This document shows, piece by piece, positions 1 through 7,244 of a DNA stretch of 64,000 nucleotides. This stretch comes from CAVRUF01 sp963716005 (GTDB lineage: Bacteria; Actinomycetota; Thermoleophilia; Gaiellales; Gaiellaceae): positions 372,001 through 436,000 of the forward strand of contig OY970285.1 in NCBI GenBank assembly GCA_963716005.1, read 5' to 3'. The translations under genes were made by a program, and so were the position numbers. The first letter of the stretch is position 1, and every line of letters starts with the position of its first letter. The notes under the pieces were generated by a model, which was not told the DNA's origin, did no database searches, and was given only the letters and a program-made list of their open reading frames with translations.

Positions 1-2
1 CC

Positions 3-386
3 AAGTCGGCGGACATCGAGCTCGAGCCTGCGCAGATCGCGAACGGCGCGGTCGAGCTGCTCGGCGAGGTGTCGGCTTCGAAGATCACGGGCGAGGAGGA
101 GCGCTACTCCCACATCGACCTGGTCGACTTCGAGGCGAACGTCGAGGGAGCGCAGGCCGCGTTCGACGCGGTCAAGCCGCTCCTCACCGACCAGGACGAG
201 CTCGTGAACGAGATCGAAACCGAGTTCGCCGCGGTCATGACGGCGCTCGACGATTACCGCGAGGGCGATGGGTTCGTGTTGTACACCGACCTGGAGGAGA
301 GCGACACGCGCGCACTCAGCCAGTCGATCGACGCGCTTGCCGAGCCACTGTCACAGGTGGCCGGACTCATCGTCGCAGGGCAGTGA
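3..386 (+). CDS. efeO: EfeO, iron-uptake periplasmic/lipoprotein component (3' part only)
   Basis: The reading frame is open at the left window edge, so only the C-terminal ~127 residues are present. The segment with 'GEEERYSHIDLVDFEANVEG' followed by a helical domain matches the end of EfeO, the M75/imelysin-like partner of the EfeUOB ferrous/ferric iron system. EfeO works outside the membrane with the peroxidase EfeB. The stop TGA (384-386) overlaps the GTG start of efeB by 4 bases, so the two are translationally coupled. The N-terminus, signal peptide and any efeU upstream lie outside the window. Confidence 0.85.
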   Translation, partial: KSADIELEPAQIANGAVELLGEVSASKITGEEERYSHIDLVDFEANVEGAQAAFDAVKPLLTDQDELVNEIETEFAAVMTALDDYREGDGFVLYTDLEESDTRALSQSIDALAEPLSQVAGLIVAGQ

Positions 387-1618
387 GCGAAGGTAGCGAG
401 CGCCGCTTCTCGCGGCGCTCGCTCCTCGTCGCCGGAGGCGCCGCGGCCGGCATCGCGGCCACGGGCATCGGTATCGAGCGCCTGAACGCCGGCGACTCCC
501 CGGACAACCAGACCTACCCGTTCTACGGCGAGCAGCAGTCCGGCATCACGACGCCCGCCCAGGAGAAGCTCCACTTCGCGGCGTTCGACCTGCGCACCGA
601 GGATCCGAACGAGATCCGCGAGCTCATGGAGGCGTGGACCGCGGCGTCGGCCCGGATGTGCTCGGGAGACCTCGTCGGCGACGAGAACGCGAATCCTGAC
701 GTGCCGCCCGAGGACACGGGCGAGGCGCTCGACTCGCACGCGTCGCGGCTCACGCTCACGTTCGGCTTCGGCCCGGACTTCTTCGACAAGCTCGGCCTAG
801 AGAGCCGGCGGCCCGCCTCGCTGCAGGAGCTGCCCGTGTTTCCCGAGACGGACGCGCTGATCCCGGAGAAATCCGGGGGAGACATCTGCGTCCAGGCCTG
901 CGCCGACGATCCGCAGGTCGTCTTCCACGCGGTGCGGAACCTGGCGCGGATCGGCCGCGGCCTGGTCGTCATGCGCTGGTCGCAGCTCGGCTTCGGCCGC
1001 ACGTCGTCCACGAGCGTGACGCAGTCCACGCCGCGCAACCTGATGGGCTTCAAGGACGGGACGAACAACCTGAAGCTCGAGGACGAGGCCCTCCTCCGCG
1101 AGCACCTGTGGATCGGCCCGGACGACCAGCCCGAGTGGATGCGCGGCGGCACGTTCCTCGTCGCGCGCCGCATCCGGATGCTGATCGAGGTGTGGGACCG
1201 CGCGACGCTCGCCGACCAGGAGGTCACGATCGGCCGTGAGAAGCTGAGCGGCGCCCCGATCGGCGAGCGCGAGGAGTTCGATCCGGTTCCGCTCGATGCG
1301 AAGGGATCCGACGGCGAGCCGATCATCCCGGTCGACGCGCACGTGCGCCGCGCGAGCGCCTCGCAGACGGGCATCCACATCCTGCGGCGCGGCTACTCGT
1401 TCACCGACGGGATGGACGAGCGCCTGGGCCAGCTCGACGCCGGGCTCTTCTTCATCGCGTTCCAGCGCGACCCGCTGACGCAGTTCGTCCCGCTGCAGCA
1501 GCGCCTGGGCGAGATCGACGCGCTGAACGAGTACATCAAGCACAACGGCAGCGCCGTGTTCGCCTGCCCGCCCGGCGTCCGCGAGGGCGGCTACATCGGC
1601 GACACGCTCCTGGCGTAG
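383..1618 (+). CDS. efeB: EfeB, Tat-exported DyP-type heme peroxidase / deferrochelatase
   Basis: A 411-residue protein starting at GTG within the efeO stop (GTGA overlap). The N-terminus has a twin-arginine signal, with 'SRRSLLVAGG' followed by an alanine/glycine-rich hydrophobic stretch. The DyP signature GxxDG is present as GFKDG at residues 222-226. EfeB-type DyP peroxidases act outside the cytoplasm, oxidising ferrous iron or handling heme for EfeUO uptake. Length and position directly after efeO are normal for the family. No frame problems are seen. Confidence 0.93.
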   Translation: MSEGSERRFSRRSLLVAGGAAAGIAATGIGIERLNAGDSPDNQTYPFYGEQQSGITTPAQEKLHFAAFDLRTEDPNEIRELMEAWTAASARMCSGDLVGDENANPDVPPEDTGEALDSHASRLTLTFGFGPDFFDKLGLESRRPASLQELPVFPETDALIPEKSGGDICVQACADDPQVVFHAVRNLARIGRGLVVMRWSQLGFGRTSSTSVTQSTPRNLMGFKDGTNNLKLEDEALLREHLWIGPDDQPEWMRGGTFLVARRIRMLIEVWDRATLADQEVTIGREKLSGAPIGEREEFDPVPLDAKGSDGEPIIPVDAHVRRASASQTGIHILRRGYSFTDGMDERLGQLDAGLFFIAFQRDPLTQFVPLQQRLGEIDALNEYIKHNGSAVFACPPGVREGGYIGDTLLA

Positions 1619-1652
1619 TTTTCGGCCGCCCGGGGCCGGGAACCTTGTCCCC

Positions 1653-1898
1653 GTGCCCGACGAACCTGATCCGGACTACGCGCTCCACACGGAGATCGGC
1701 CAGGAAGCGAAACGGCTCGCGACGCATCCGATCAAGGAGATCGAGCGGCTCGAGCACGAGGCGGCGGTGGGCGAGGCGGACACGACGCCGGCGATCCTGA
1801 TCGGGGTCATCGCCGTCGTCGTTGCGATCATCGTCGCCGTGATCCTCGTCGTCGGCCTCTCCGCCGGCGAGCTGTTCGGTTCTCTCAACGGCGCCTGA
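1653..1898 (+). CDS. Small single-pass membrane protein, function unknown
   Basis: An 81-residue protein starting at GTG, 34 bases after efeB. The first ~45 residues are charged and hydrophilic. A single strong membrane segment rich in Ile/Val/Ala follows (about residues 46-70, 'AILIGVIAVVVAIIVAVILV'), then a short tail. I do not recognise a family. It sits between efeB and a second EfeO-like lipoprotein on the same strand, so it may be co-transcribed with the iron-uptake genes, but nothing in its sequence shows a role in iron transport. Confidence 0.6.
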   Translation: MPDEPDPDYALHTEIGQEAKRLATHPIKEIERLEHEAAVGEADTTPAILIGVIAVVVAIIVAVILVVGLSAGELFGSLNGA

Positions 1899-1921
1899 TC
1901 CACTCCGCTACCTTCCTGGCA

Positions 1922-2827
1922 ATGCGTGTCCCTGCGGTTCTCCTTTGCGTGCTGCTCCTTCTCGGCCTCGCCGCGTGCGGCGACAAGTCGAAGTCGAGCG
2001 CCCCGACGACCCCGGGTGAGACGACATCGGGGGACACCACCTCGACGCCCGCGCCGCCGCCCCCGCCGGCCGCGACGCTGGAGACGATCCCCTCGCAGCC
2101 GGTCGGTCCGGCCGGCGCGATTGCGGCCGAGAAGTACCGCGCTTACCTGAACAAGCAGTCGGCGGCTCTCGACAAGCAGCTCGACACGTTCGCCACCGCG
2201 CTCGAAGGCGGTGACCCGGAGACCGCGGTCAAGACGTACCCGAACGTCCGGGCGGCGTACGAGCGGCTCCAGCCGATCGCCGTCCGCCTCGGCCTCGACA
2301 CGAACATGAACGCCCGCGAAGGCGCCGTCCCGGCCGCCGACTGGCGCGGGTTCCATCAGATCGAGAAGACGATCTTCGACTCAGGGATGACTGCGGGGAC
2401 GGAGCAGACGGGCCCGCAGCTCGCCGCCGACGCGAAGCAGATCCAGGACAATATCGACACGCTCGAGATCGATCCCGCCTGGATCCTCACCGACCTGAAC
2501 GTCGCGCTCCAGCGGGCGGCCACGAACATGGCGCCCGAGGAGGAGGCGTACTCGCTCCAGAACCTCGCGGCCGCGTCGGGCAACGCGAAGACCGCGAACG
2601 CGACCTGGCGGATGCTCCGCCCGCTCGTCGCCGCCGAGGACGAAGCGCTCGCCGGCGAGATCGACAGCGCGATCGAAACGCTCTTCACCACGGTCGAGTC
2701 GATGAAGACCGGGTCGGGTTACCGACGGTTCGACGACCTGGGCGCGAATGACGTGACGGCGATCGTGAACGCGGCCGACGCCGCGCGCGCCGCGCTCATT
2801 CCGGCCGAGCAGTACCTCTCGAACTAG
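1922..2827 (+). CDS. EfeO/EfeM-like (M75, imelysin-related) lipoprotein
   Basis: A 301-residue protein with a lipoprotein signal: a hydrophobic N-terminus ending in the lipobox 'LAAC' with Cys19 as the acylation site. A Pro/Thr-rich linker follows. The body resembles the M75/EfeO helical domain: 'YRAYLNKQSAALDKQLDTFA' near the start and an HxxE motif in 'FHQIEKTIF', the putative metal site. It is a second EfeO-type protein downstream of efeOB, 23 bases after the small membrane protein. It is probably an accessory iron-binding protein of the same system. The family assignment is firm; the metal is inferred. Confidence 0.82.
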   Translation: MRVPAVLLCVLLLLGLAACGDKSKSSAPTTPGETTSGDTTSTPAPPPPPAATLETIPSQPVGPAGAIAAEKYRAYLNKQSAALDKQLDTFATALEGGDPETAVKTYPNVRAAYERLQPIAVRLGLDTNMNAREGAVPAADWRGFHQIEKTIFDSGMTAGTEQTGPQLAADAKQIQDNIDTLEIDPAWILTDLNVALQRAATNMAPEEEAYSLQNLAAASGNAKTANATWRMLRPLVAAEDEALAGEIDSAIETLFTTVESMKTGSGYRRFDDLGANDVTAIVNAADAARAALIPAEQYLSN

Positions 2828-2833
2828 CCGGGT

Positions 2834-4732
2834 CTAGGGCCAGGCCGTCACGGGCGCCTGGCAGGCGAAGCGCTCACAGACGTAGACGGCCGTGCGACCG
2901 TCCACGAGATCCTTGCCTTGAAGGAGCGGAACCGAGTCGTCCGGCTCCGGAGCGAAGGCGTACACGGTGTTCGGCGCGAACTCGGCCAGCACCGCCCGGC
3001 GCAGCGCGTCGTCGGAGCCGACGATCGCGATCTCGCGCGGCGACGCCAGGTGGAAGTCGAGGACGCAGAGGAGCTGCCCGACGGCCGCGGGTGCGCGCAC
3101 GAGCAGCGGGTGGGCGAGGCGCAGCACGCCCACGGCCTTTCGCTCGAGATCGTCGTCGCCGTAGAGCCGCGCGAGGCGGAGCAGCACGGTCGCGAGCATC
3201 GCGTTCCCCGACGGGGTCGGGTTGTCGTCGAGCTCCTTGCGGCGGGCGACCAGGCTCGTGTCCGCTGGGACGACGAAGAAGCCGCCGTGGAGCGGATCCT
3301 CGAACAGCTCGACCGCAAGGAGCGCGAGCCGGCGCGCCTCGTCGAGGCGGTGTGGCTGTCCGGTGGCCGTGTACAGCTCGAGCAACCCGTTCGCGACGTT
3401 CGCGTAGTCCTCGAGGTAGCCGTCGATCTTCGCCACGCCGTGGCGCCAGGAGCGCAGGAGGCGCCCGTCGCGGGAGAGCGGCCCGAGCAGGAAGTCCGCG
3501 AGCGCGTTCGCGACGTCGACGTAGTCGGCGCGGTCGAGCCGGCGCCCGGCCTCGGCGAACGCTGCGAGCGCGAGCCCGTTCCACGCGGCGAGCACCTTGT
3601 CGTCCCGAGCCGGCTGCGGGCGGGCGTCGCGTGCCGCAAGGAGCACCGCGCGGGCCTCGGCGGGAGTCTCGGCGCGCAGGATCGACCGCCCGTGCTCGAA
3701 GGGGAGAAGCCAGTCGGAGTGCAGCTCGCCGAGCACCGCCTCGATCTCCGCCTCCGTCCATGTGTAGGTCGTTCCCTCGACGCCGTCCGTGTCCGCGTCC
3801 TGCGCCGAGGCGAACCCGCCGTCGGGAAGGCGCAGCTCGCGCACCATGTAGTCGAGCGTCTCCTCGACGATCCGGCGATCCCGCTCCTCGCCGGTGAGCG
3901 CCCACGAGTGGAGATAGGCGGAAGCAAGCAGGGCGTTGTCGTAGAGCATCTTCTCGAAGTGCGGGACGAGCCAGAACGCGTCCACGGAGTAGCGGTGGAA
4001 GCCGCCGCCGACGAGGTCGTACATCCCGCCGGCGGCCATGCCGTCGAGCGTCGCGCGCGCCATGCCGAGCGCCTCCTCCGAGCCCTCGCGGAAGAGGAAC
4101 TCGAGCGTGGAGGCGGGCGGGAACTTGGGCGCGTGCCCGAACCCGCCGTTCTCCGCGTCGAACGAGCGCTCGAGCGAACGCACCGCCCCGGAGAGGAGCG
4201 ACGCCGTGAGCGGCTCGGTCGACGGCGCCTGGCGCGCGGCCTCCTGGATCGCCTGGGTCAAGACCTGCGCCTGGCGGTCGAGATCCCCGCGCCGGTTCGC
4301 GAACGCATCCGAAACCGCAAGAAGAACCTGGCGGAAGCTCGGCATCCCGTGCCGCGGCTCGGGCGGGTAGTAGGTGCCGCCGAAGAACGGCCGTCCTTCC
4401 GGATCAAGGAATACGGTCATCGGCCAGCCGCCATGGCCTGCGAGCGCGAGTACCGCCTCCATGTAGAGCCCGTCCACGTCGGGCCGCTCCTCACGGTCGA
4501 CCTTCACCGAGACGAACCGCTCGTTCATGAGCGCCGCGGTCTCGGCGTCCTCGAACGACTCGTGCTCCATGACGTGGCACCAGTGGCACGCCGCGTAGCC
4601 GACGGAGAGGAGGATCGGCAGGTCGTTCTCGCGCGCGCGCGCGAAGGCCTCGTCGCCCCACGGATACCAGTCCACCGGGTTTCCGGCGTGCTGGAGGAGG
4701 TACGGGCTGGTCTCGTCCGCGAGGCGGTTCAC
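2834..4732 (-). CDS. Thioredoxin-domain protein of the DUF255/YyaL (SPATA20-like) family
   Basis: A 632-residue protein starting at GTG. The N-terminus 'SPYLLQHAGNPVDWYPW' and the thioredoxin-like CxxC in 'ACHWCHVME' (Cys49/Cys52) define the DUF255 family. The remainder has the family's long (alpha/alpha) barrel that resembles N-acylglucosamine 2-epimerases and cellulases. Full family length. The true substrate of these proteins is not established. It converges with the EfeO-like gene (6 bases between stops) and lies 17 bases downstream of the lipoprotein gene on the same strand. Confidence 0.92.
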   Translation of the reverse strand: MNRLADETSPYLLQHAGNPVDWYPWGDEAFARARENDLPILLSVGYAACHWCHVMEHESFEDAETAALMNERFVSVKVDREERPDVDGLYMEAVLALAGHGGWPMTVFLDPEGRPFFGGTYYPPEPRHGMPSFRQVLLAVSDAFANRRGDLDRQAQVLTQAIQEAARQAPSTEPLTASLLSGAVRSLERSFDAENGGFGHAPKFPPASTLEFLFREGSEEALGMARATLDGMAAGGMYDLVGGGFHRYSVDAFWLVPHFEKMLYDNALLASAYLHSWALTGEERDRRIVEETLDYMVRELRLPDGGFASAQDADTDGVEGTTYTWTEAEIEAVLGELHSDWLLPFEHGRSILRAETPAEARAVLLAARDARPQPARDDKVLAAWNGLALAAFAEAGRRLDRADYVDVANALADFLLGPLSRDGRLLRSWRHGVAKIDGYLEDYANVANGLLELYTATGQPHRLDEARRLALLAVELFEDPLHGGFFVVPADTSLVARRKELDDNPTPSGNAMLATVLLRLARLYGDDDLERKAVGVLRLAHPLLVRAPAAVGQLLCVLDFHLASPREIAIVGSDDALRRAVLAEFAPNTVYAFAPEPDDSVPLLQGKDLVDGRTAVYVCERFACQAPVTAWP

Positions 4733-4749
4733 GCGGTCAGCGTACGGAA

Positions 4750-5265
4750 CTACTGCAGGCCGGCCGAGACCCGCGCGCAGACCTGGAAGCCGAAGTCGGC
4801 GGCGAGCTGATCCGCCGCCGCGATCTTCTGGCCGTACTCGTTCGCGACCGCGGTCGGGTTGGTTCCGCTGCGCAGGCCCGCGACGATCTTCGGGAGGAGG
4901 TCGAGCGCCTGGTGGTTCGTGATGTTCAGCTCGTCGATCTGCTGCCGGTCCTCACCGGGCGGCTCGATGCTCTCGAACTCCGCGGCGAACTCGGTGGCGA
5001 CCTCGTGGACGAGCTCGAAGTGGTCGGCCAGCGTCTCGTACGACTCGGGGCTGTCGAGCGTGATCCCTTCGATCCGCTCCAGGCTCTGGGTCAGCTCCGG
5101 GTGCTGGGCCGGGAACGCGGCACAGGCCGCGTCGGCCTCTGCGATGTACGCCGTGCGCTCGGGGCTGACACCGGTCGTTCCCGCCACGGTCGGCGTGTCC
5201 TTCGAATCGCCGCCGCATGCGGCCAGCGTGAGGGGGACGAGCGCCAACCAGAGGAAGCGTCTCAT
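4750..5265 (-). CDS. Small secreted lipoprotein, function unknown
   Basis: The start is set at the ATG at 5263-5265, because this gives a clean lipoprotein signal: 'MRRFLWLALVPLTLAACGGD', Cys17 in an LAAC lipobox. An in-frame start 48 bases further upstream would put an unlikely hydrophilic leader in front. The mature ~155 residues are helical and acidic, with paired 'ADAACAAFPAQ' and a C-terminal Cys, a pattern common in uncharacterised actinobacterial lipoproteins. It lies between the nicotinamidase-like gene and the DUF255 gene on the same strand. Confidence 0.7.
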   Translation of the reverse strand: MRRFLWLALVPLTLAACGGDSKDTPTVAGTTGVSPERTAYIAEADAACAAFPAQHPELTQSLERIEGITLDSPESYETLADHFELVHEVATEFAAEFESIEPPGEDRQQIDELNITNHQALDLLPKIVAGLRSGTNPTAVANEYGQKIAAADQLAADFGFQVCARVSAGLQ

Positions 5266-5285
5266 CCAGATGAGGCTACTCGACC

Positions 5286-5318
5286 CGGCGGTGGATCCCG
5301 CTGCAGAACCCACCGCCG
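5286..5318 (-). terminator. Hairpin downstream of the nicotinamidase-like gene
   Basis: Perfect 9-bp stem (5286-5294 with 5310-5318, CGGCGGTGG/CCACCGCCG) and a 15-base loop. It lies between the stop of the hydrolase at 5336 and the start of the lipoprotein gene at 5265. No U-tract follows, so it may be a weak terminator or a processing hairpin. Confidence 0.35.
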
Positions 5319-5335
5319 TGTCGAAGCGGAGACGT

Positions 5336-5878
5336 CTAGGCGACGACCGGAGCGCCGACGAGCTCGTCGACGGTGGTGACGTTCGCGCCGTAGGCCATCT
5401 TCAGGTACTCGAGGGCATCGTCCTCGTCGACGCCCTCGAACGCGCAGACCGCGTCGGAGGGCACGGTCACTTCGAAGCCGTTGCGCAGTGCGCCGTAGGA
5501 CGAATGGCGCACGCAGATGTGCGTGTGCTGGCCCGTGATGACGACCTCGTCCACGCCGAGCTCGCGGAGCTGCTCGGTGAGGCCGGTCTCGTCGAACGCG
5601 CCGTAGTGGCGCTTGTCCGAGATGATCTCGCCCTCGCGCGGCGCGAGCTGGGGGATGACCTGCGCGCCCGGCGTTCCCGCCATGCCGTGCTCGCCCCAGA
5701 TCTTCATCTCGGGGTCCTCGGGGGTGTGTGCGTCGTTGGAGAAGACGACGACCCAGCCGTCCTCGCGCGCGTGGTCGAGGAGCCGAGCCAGCGGCTTGAC
5801 GATCCCCTGTGCCCGCGGATTCGCCAACGTGCCGTCGACGAAGTCGTTGAGCATGTCGACGATGATGAGCGCCTTCAT
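5336..5878 (-). CDS. Isochorismatase-family cysteine hydrolase, probable nicotinamidase
   Basis: A 180-residue protein. The start is fixed at the ATG at 5876-5878 by a GGAGG ribosome site 8 bases upstream and by the family N-terminus 'MKALIIVDMLNDF'. The catalytic triad of cysteine hydrolases is visible: Asp8, Lys89 (SDKRHYGAF) and Cys122 (THICVRHSSYGA). Asp49, His51 and His64 match the metal ligands of nicotinamidases. It would convert nicotinamide to nicotinate for NAD salvage. It is divergent, with a 45-base gap, from an NrtR-type NUDIX regulator of NAD metabolism, which supports this over a generic isochorismatase. The substrate remains inferred. Confidence 0.75.
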   Translation of the reverse strand: MKALIIVDMLNDFVDGTLANPRAQGIVKPLARLLDHAREDGWVVVFSNDAHTPEDPEMKIWGEHGMAGTPGAQVIPQLAPREGEIISDKRHYGAFDETGLTEQLRELGVDEVVITGQHTHICVRHSSYGALRNGFEVTVPSDAVCAFEGVDEDDALEYLKMAYGANVTTVDELVGAPVVA

Positions 5879-5923
5879 GAATTGATCCTCCATGGTAAGT
5901 TTGCGACTGACAAGCGAAAACCT

Positions 5924-6619
5924 ATGGCGAAGTCTACCACACACGATCGTCCGAGCCAGGAGGCGCTTGCCGTCGTGCTGCAGGTCCGCGACGGCGAGCT
6001 GCAGGTGCTCCTGTGGCAGCGGGCCCGCGACCCGTTCCGCGGCGCGTGGTCGCTTCCGGGCGGCTACCTCGATTCCGGCGAGACGCTCGAGGACTCGATC
6101 CGCCGCCACTTGGCCGCGAAGGTCGACGTGCAGGAGCTCTCCCACCTGGAGCAGCTCGAGACGCGCAGCGACCCCGACCGGGATCCGGAAGATTGGGTCG
6201 TGGCCACGGCGTTCCTGGGCCTCGTGCCGGCGCACGTGGACCCGGAGATCCCCGAGGACACGGCCTGGCATCCGGTGGCGCCGATCCCCGACGCGGCCTT
6301 CGACCACGGCTCGATCGCGCTCGCCGGGCGAGAGCGCCTGCGGGCGAAGCTCTCGTACACGAACGTCGGGTTCGCGCTCGCGCCGCCGACCTTCACGATC
6401 TCGGAGCTGCGCACGCTCTACCGCGCCGCGCTCGGCCACGATGTCTCGGCGACGAACCTCCAGCGCGTGCTCGTGCGCCGCCGCCTGCTCGAGCCGACCG
6501 GGGAGCACCGGATTCCCGGACGGGCGGGTGGGCGCCCGGCGGCCGTGTTCCGCTTCCGCAGCGGGACGCTCGAGGTGACCGACCAGTTCGCCGTGCTGCG
6601 GCCGCCGTCGGCGCGGTAG
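5924..6619 (+). CDS. NrtR-like regulator: NUDIX domain plus winged-helix domain
   Basis: A 231-residue protein; start ATG at 5924. The N-terminal ~130 residues are a NUDIX domain ('GAWSLPGGYLDSGETLEDSI'), but the catalytic box is degenerate: the REuxEE core reads 'IRRHLAAKVDV', so hydrolase activity is unlikely. The C-terminal ~90 residues are the winged helix seen in NrtR ('FTISELRTLYRAALGHDVSA', ending 'GRPAAVFRFR'). NrtR proteins sense ADP-ribose or other NAD intermediates and repress NAD genes. It is divergent from the probable nicotinamidase. No clear palindrome is visible in the 45-base gap. Confidence 0.8.
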   Translation: MAKSTTHDRPSQEALAVVLQVRDGELQVLLWQRARDPFRGAWSLPGGYLDSGETLEDSIRRHLAAKVDVQELSHLEQLETRSDPDRDPEDWVVATAFLGLVPAHVDPEIPEDTAWHPVAPIPDAAFDHGSIALAGRERLRAKLSYTNVGFALAPPTFTISELRTLYRAALGHDVSATNLQRVLVRRRLLEPTGEHRIPGRAGGRPAAVFRFRSGTLEVTDQFAVLRPPSAR

Positions 6620-6649
6620 CCCGGCCACAGGGAGGGTTACACTTCGCCG

Positions 6650-6898
6650 GTGGTTTGGTACACGGTCTGGTTCCTCGTGATCCTGAAGATTCCCGTTCTC
6701 TACCTCGCGTGGGTCATCTGGTGGGCCGTCAAGGATCCGCCGGACGGCTTCGCCGACTCGTCAGACGACTCGGGATCGGACGGTGGGAGCGGATTGCCGC
6801 CGCGGCGGCCCACGATGCAGCCGCACCGCGGCCCGGATCGCAAGCCCGCGCGCCGCTCGGCGCGAACCGCGCCCGCGCGCGCCTCGGAGGTTCGCTAG
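6650..6898 (+). CDS. Small membrane-anchored protein, function unknown
   Basis: An 82-residue protein from a GTG at 6650. The first ~27 residues are one tryptophan-rich membrane segment ('VWYTVWFLVILKIPVLYLAW'). The rest is hydrophilic, with an acidic Asp/Ser run and then a basic Arg/Pro-rich tail. No family recognised. Its stop TAG is immediately followed by the GTG of the next small membrane protein, so the two are probably co-translated. Confidence 0.6.
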   Translation: MVWYTVWFLVILKIPVLYLAWVIWWAVKDPPDGFADSSDDSGSDGGSGLPPRRPTMQPHRGPDRKPARRSARTAPARASEVR

Positions 6899-7168
6899 GT
6901 GGCCGCCGACGAGAGCCGCAACCGGCCGGGGGAGACGGCTGCCGATACCGTCGCCGGGTTCCTCGCGGCCACAGCGCTCGCGGCCGGAGCGTTCTCGCTC
7001 GTCTGGTATCCCGGCCGGGTCGGCCCCGTCGCGATGCTGGTCGTCCTGATCGCCGCCGCGCTCGCCGGAGTACAGCGGCGCTTCATCGGGATTTCGGTGC
7101 TTTTGGTCACCGTTTGCTGGTTCATCGGCATGGTGATCGCGGTCGTTCTCGAGCGTCCGATCTTTTAG
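6899..7168 (+). CDS. Small membrane protein with about three transmembrane segments
   Basis: An 89-residue protein starting at the GTG directly after the preceding stop codon. A short polar N-terminus is followed by three hydrophobic stretches (about residues 18-38, 43-58 and 64-84). I do not recognise a family. The zero-base spacing to the upstream gene indicates an operon with it. Confidence 0.6.
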   Translation: MAADESRNRPGETAADTVAGFLAATALAAGAFSLVWYPGRVGPVAMLVVLIAAALAGVQRRFIGISVLLVTVCWFIGMVIAVVLERPIF

Positions 7169-7244
7169 GGCTTCGTTACGACGCAACTCGGACGAGGTAT
7201 CCCTCTAAAGGGGGGTTGCCCGGAGGTCGATAGAAGCGAAAGCT

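Noticed and set aside
2918..4810. A 630-residue open frame opposite the DUF255 gene
   Set aside because: It is Arg/Glu/Val-rich without any domain and lies entirely antisense to a well-conserved protein; high GC content keeps antisense frames open.
5879..5923. NrtR operator in the nicotinamidase-NrtR gap
   Set aside because: TTTGCG and GCGAAA look like arms but do not pair as an inverted repeat; no convincing palindrome is present.
7169..7244. A c-di-GMP riboswitch upstream of the GGDEF gene
   Set aside because: GCGAAAGC recalls part of a GEMM motif, but the two-helix aptamer cannot be drawn in 76 bases.
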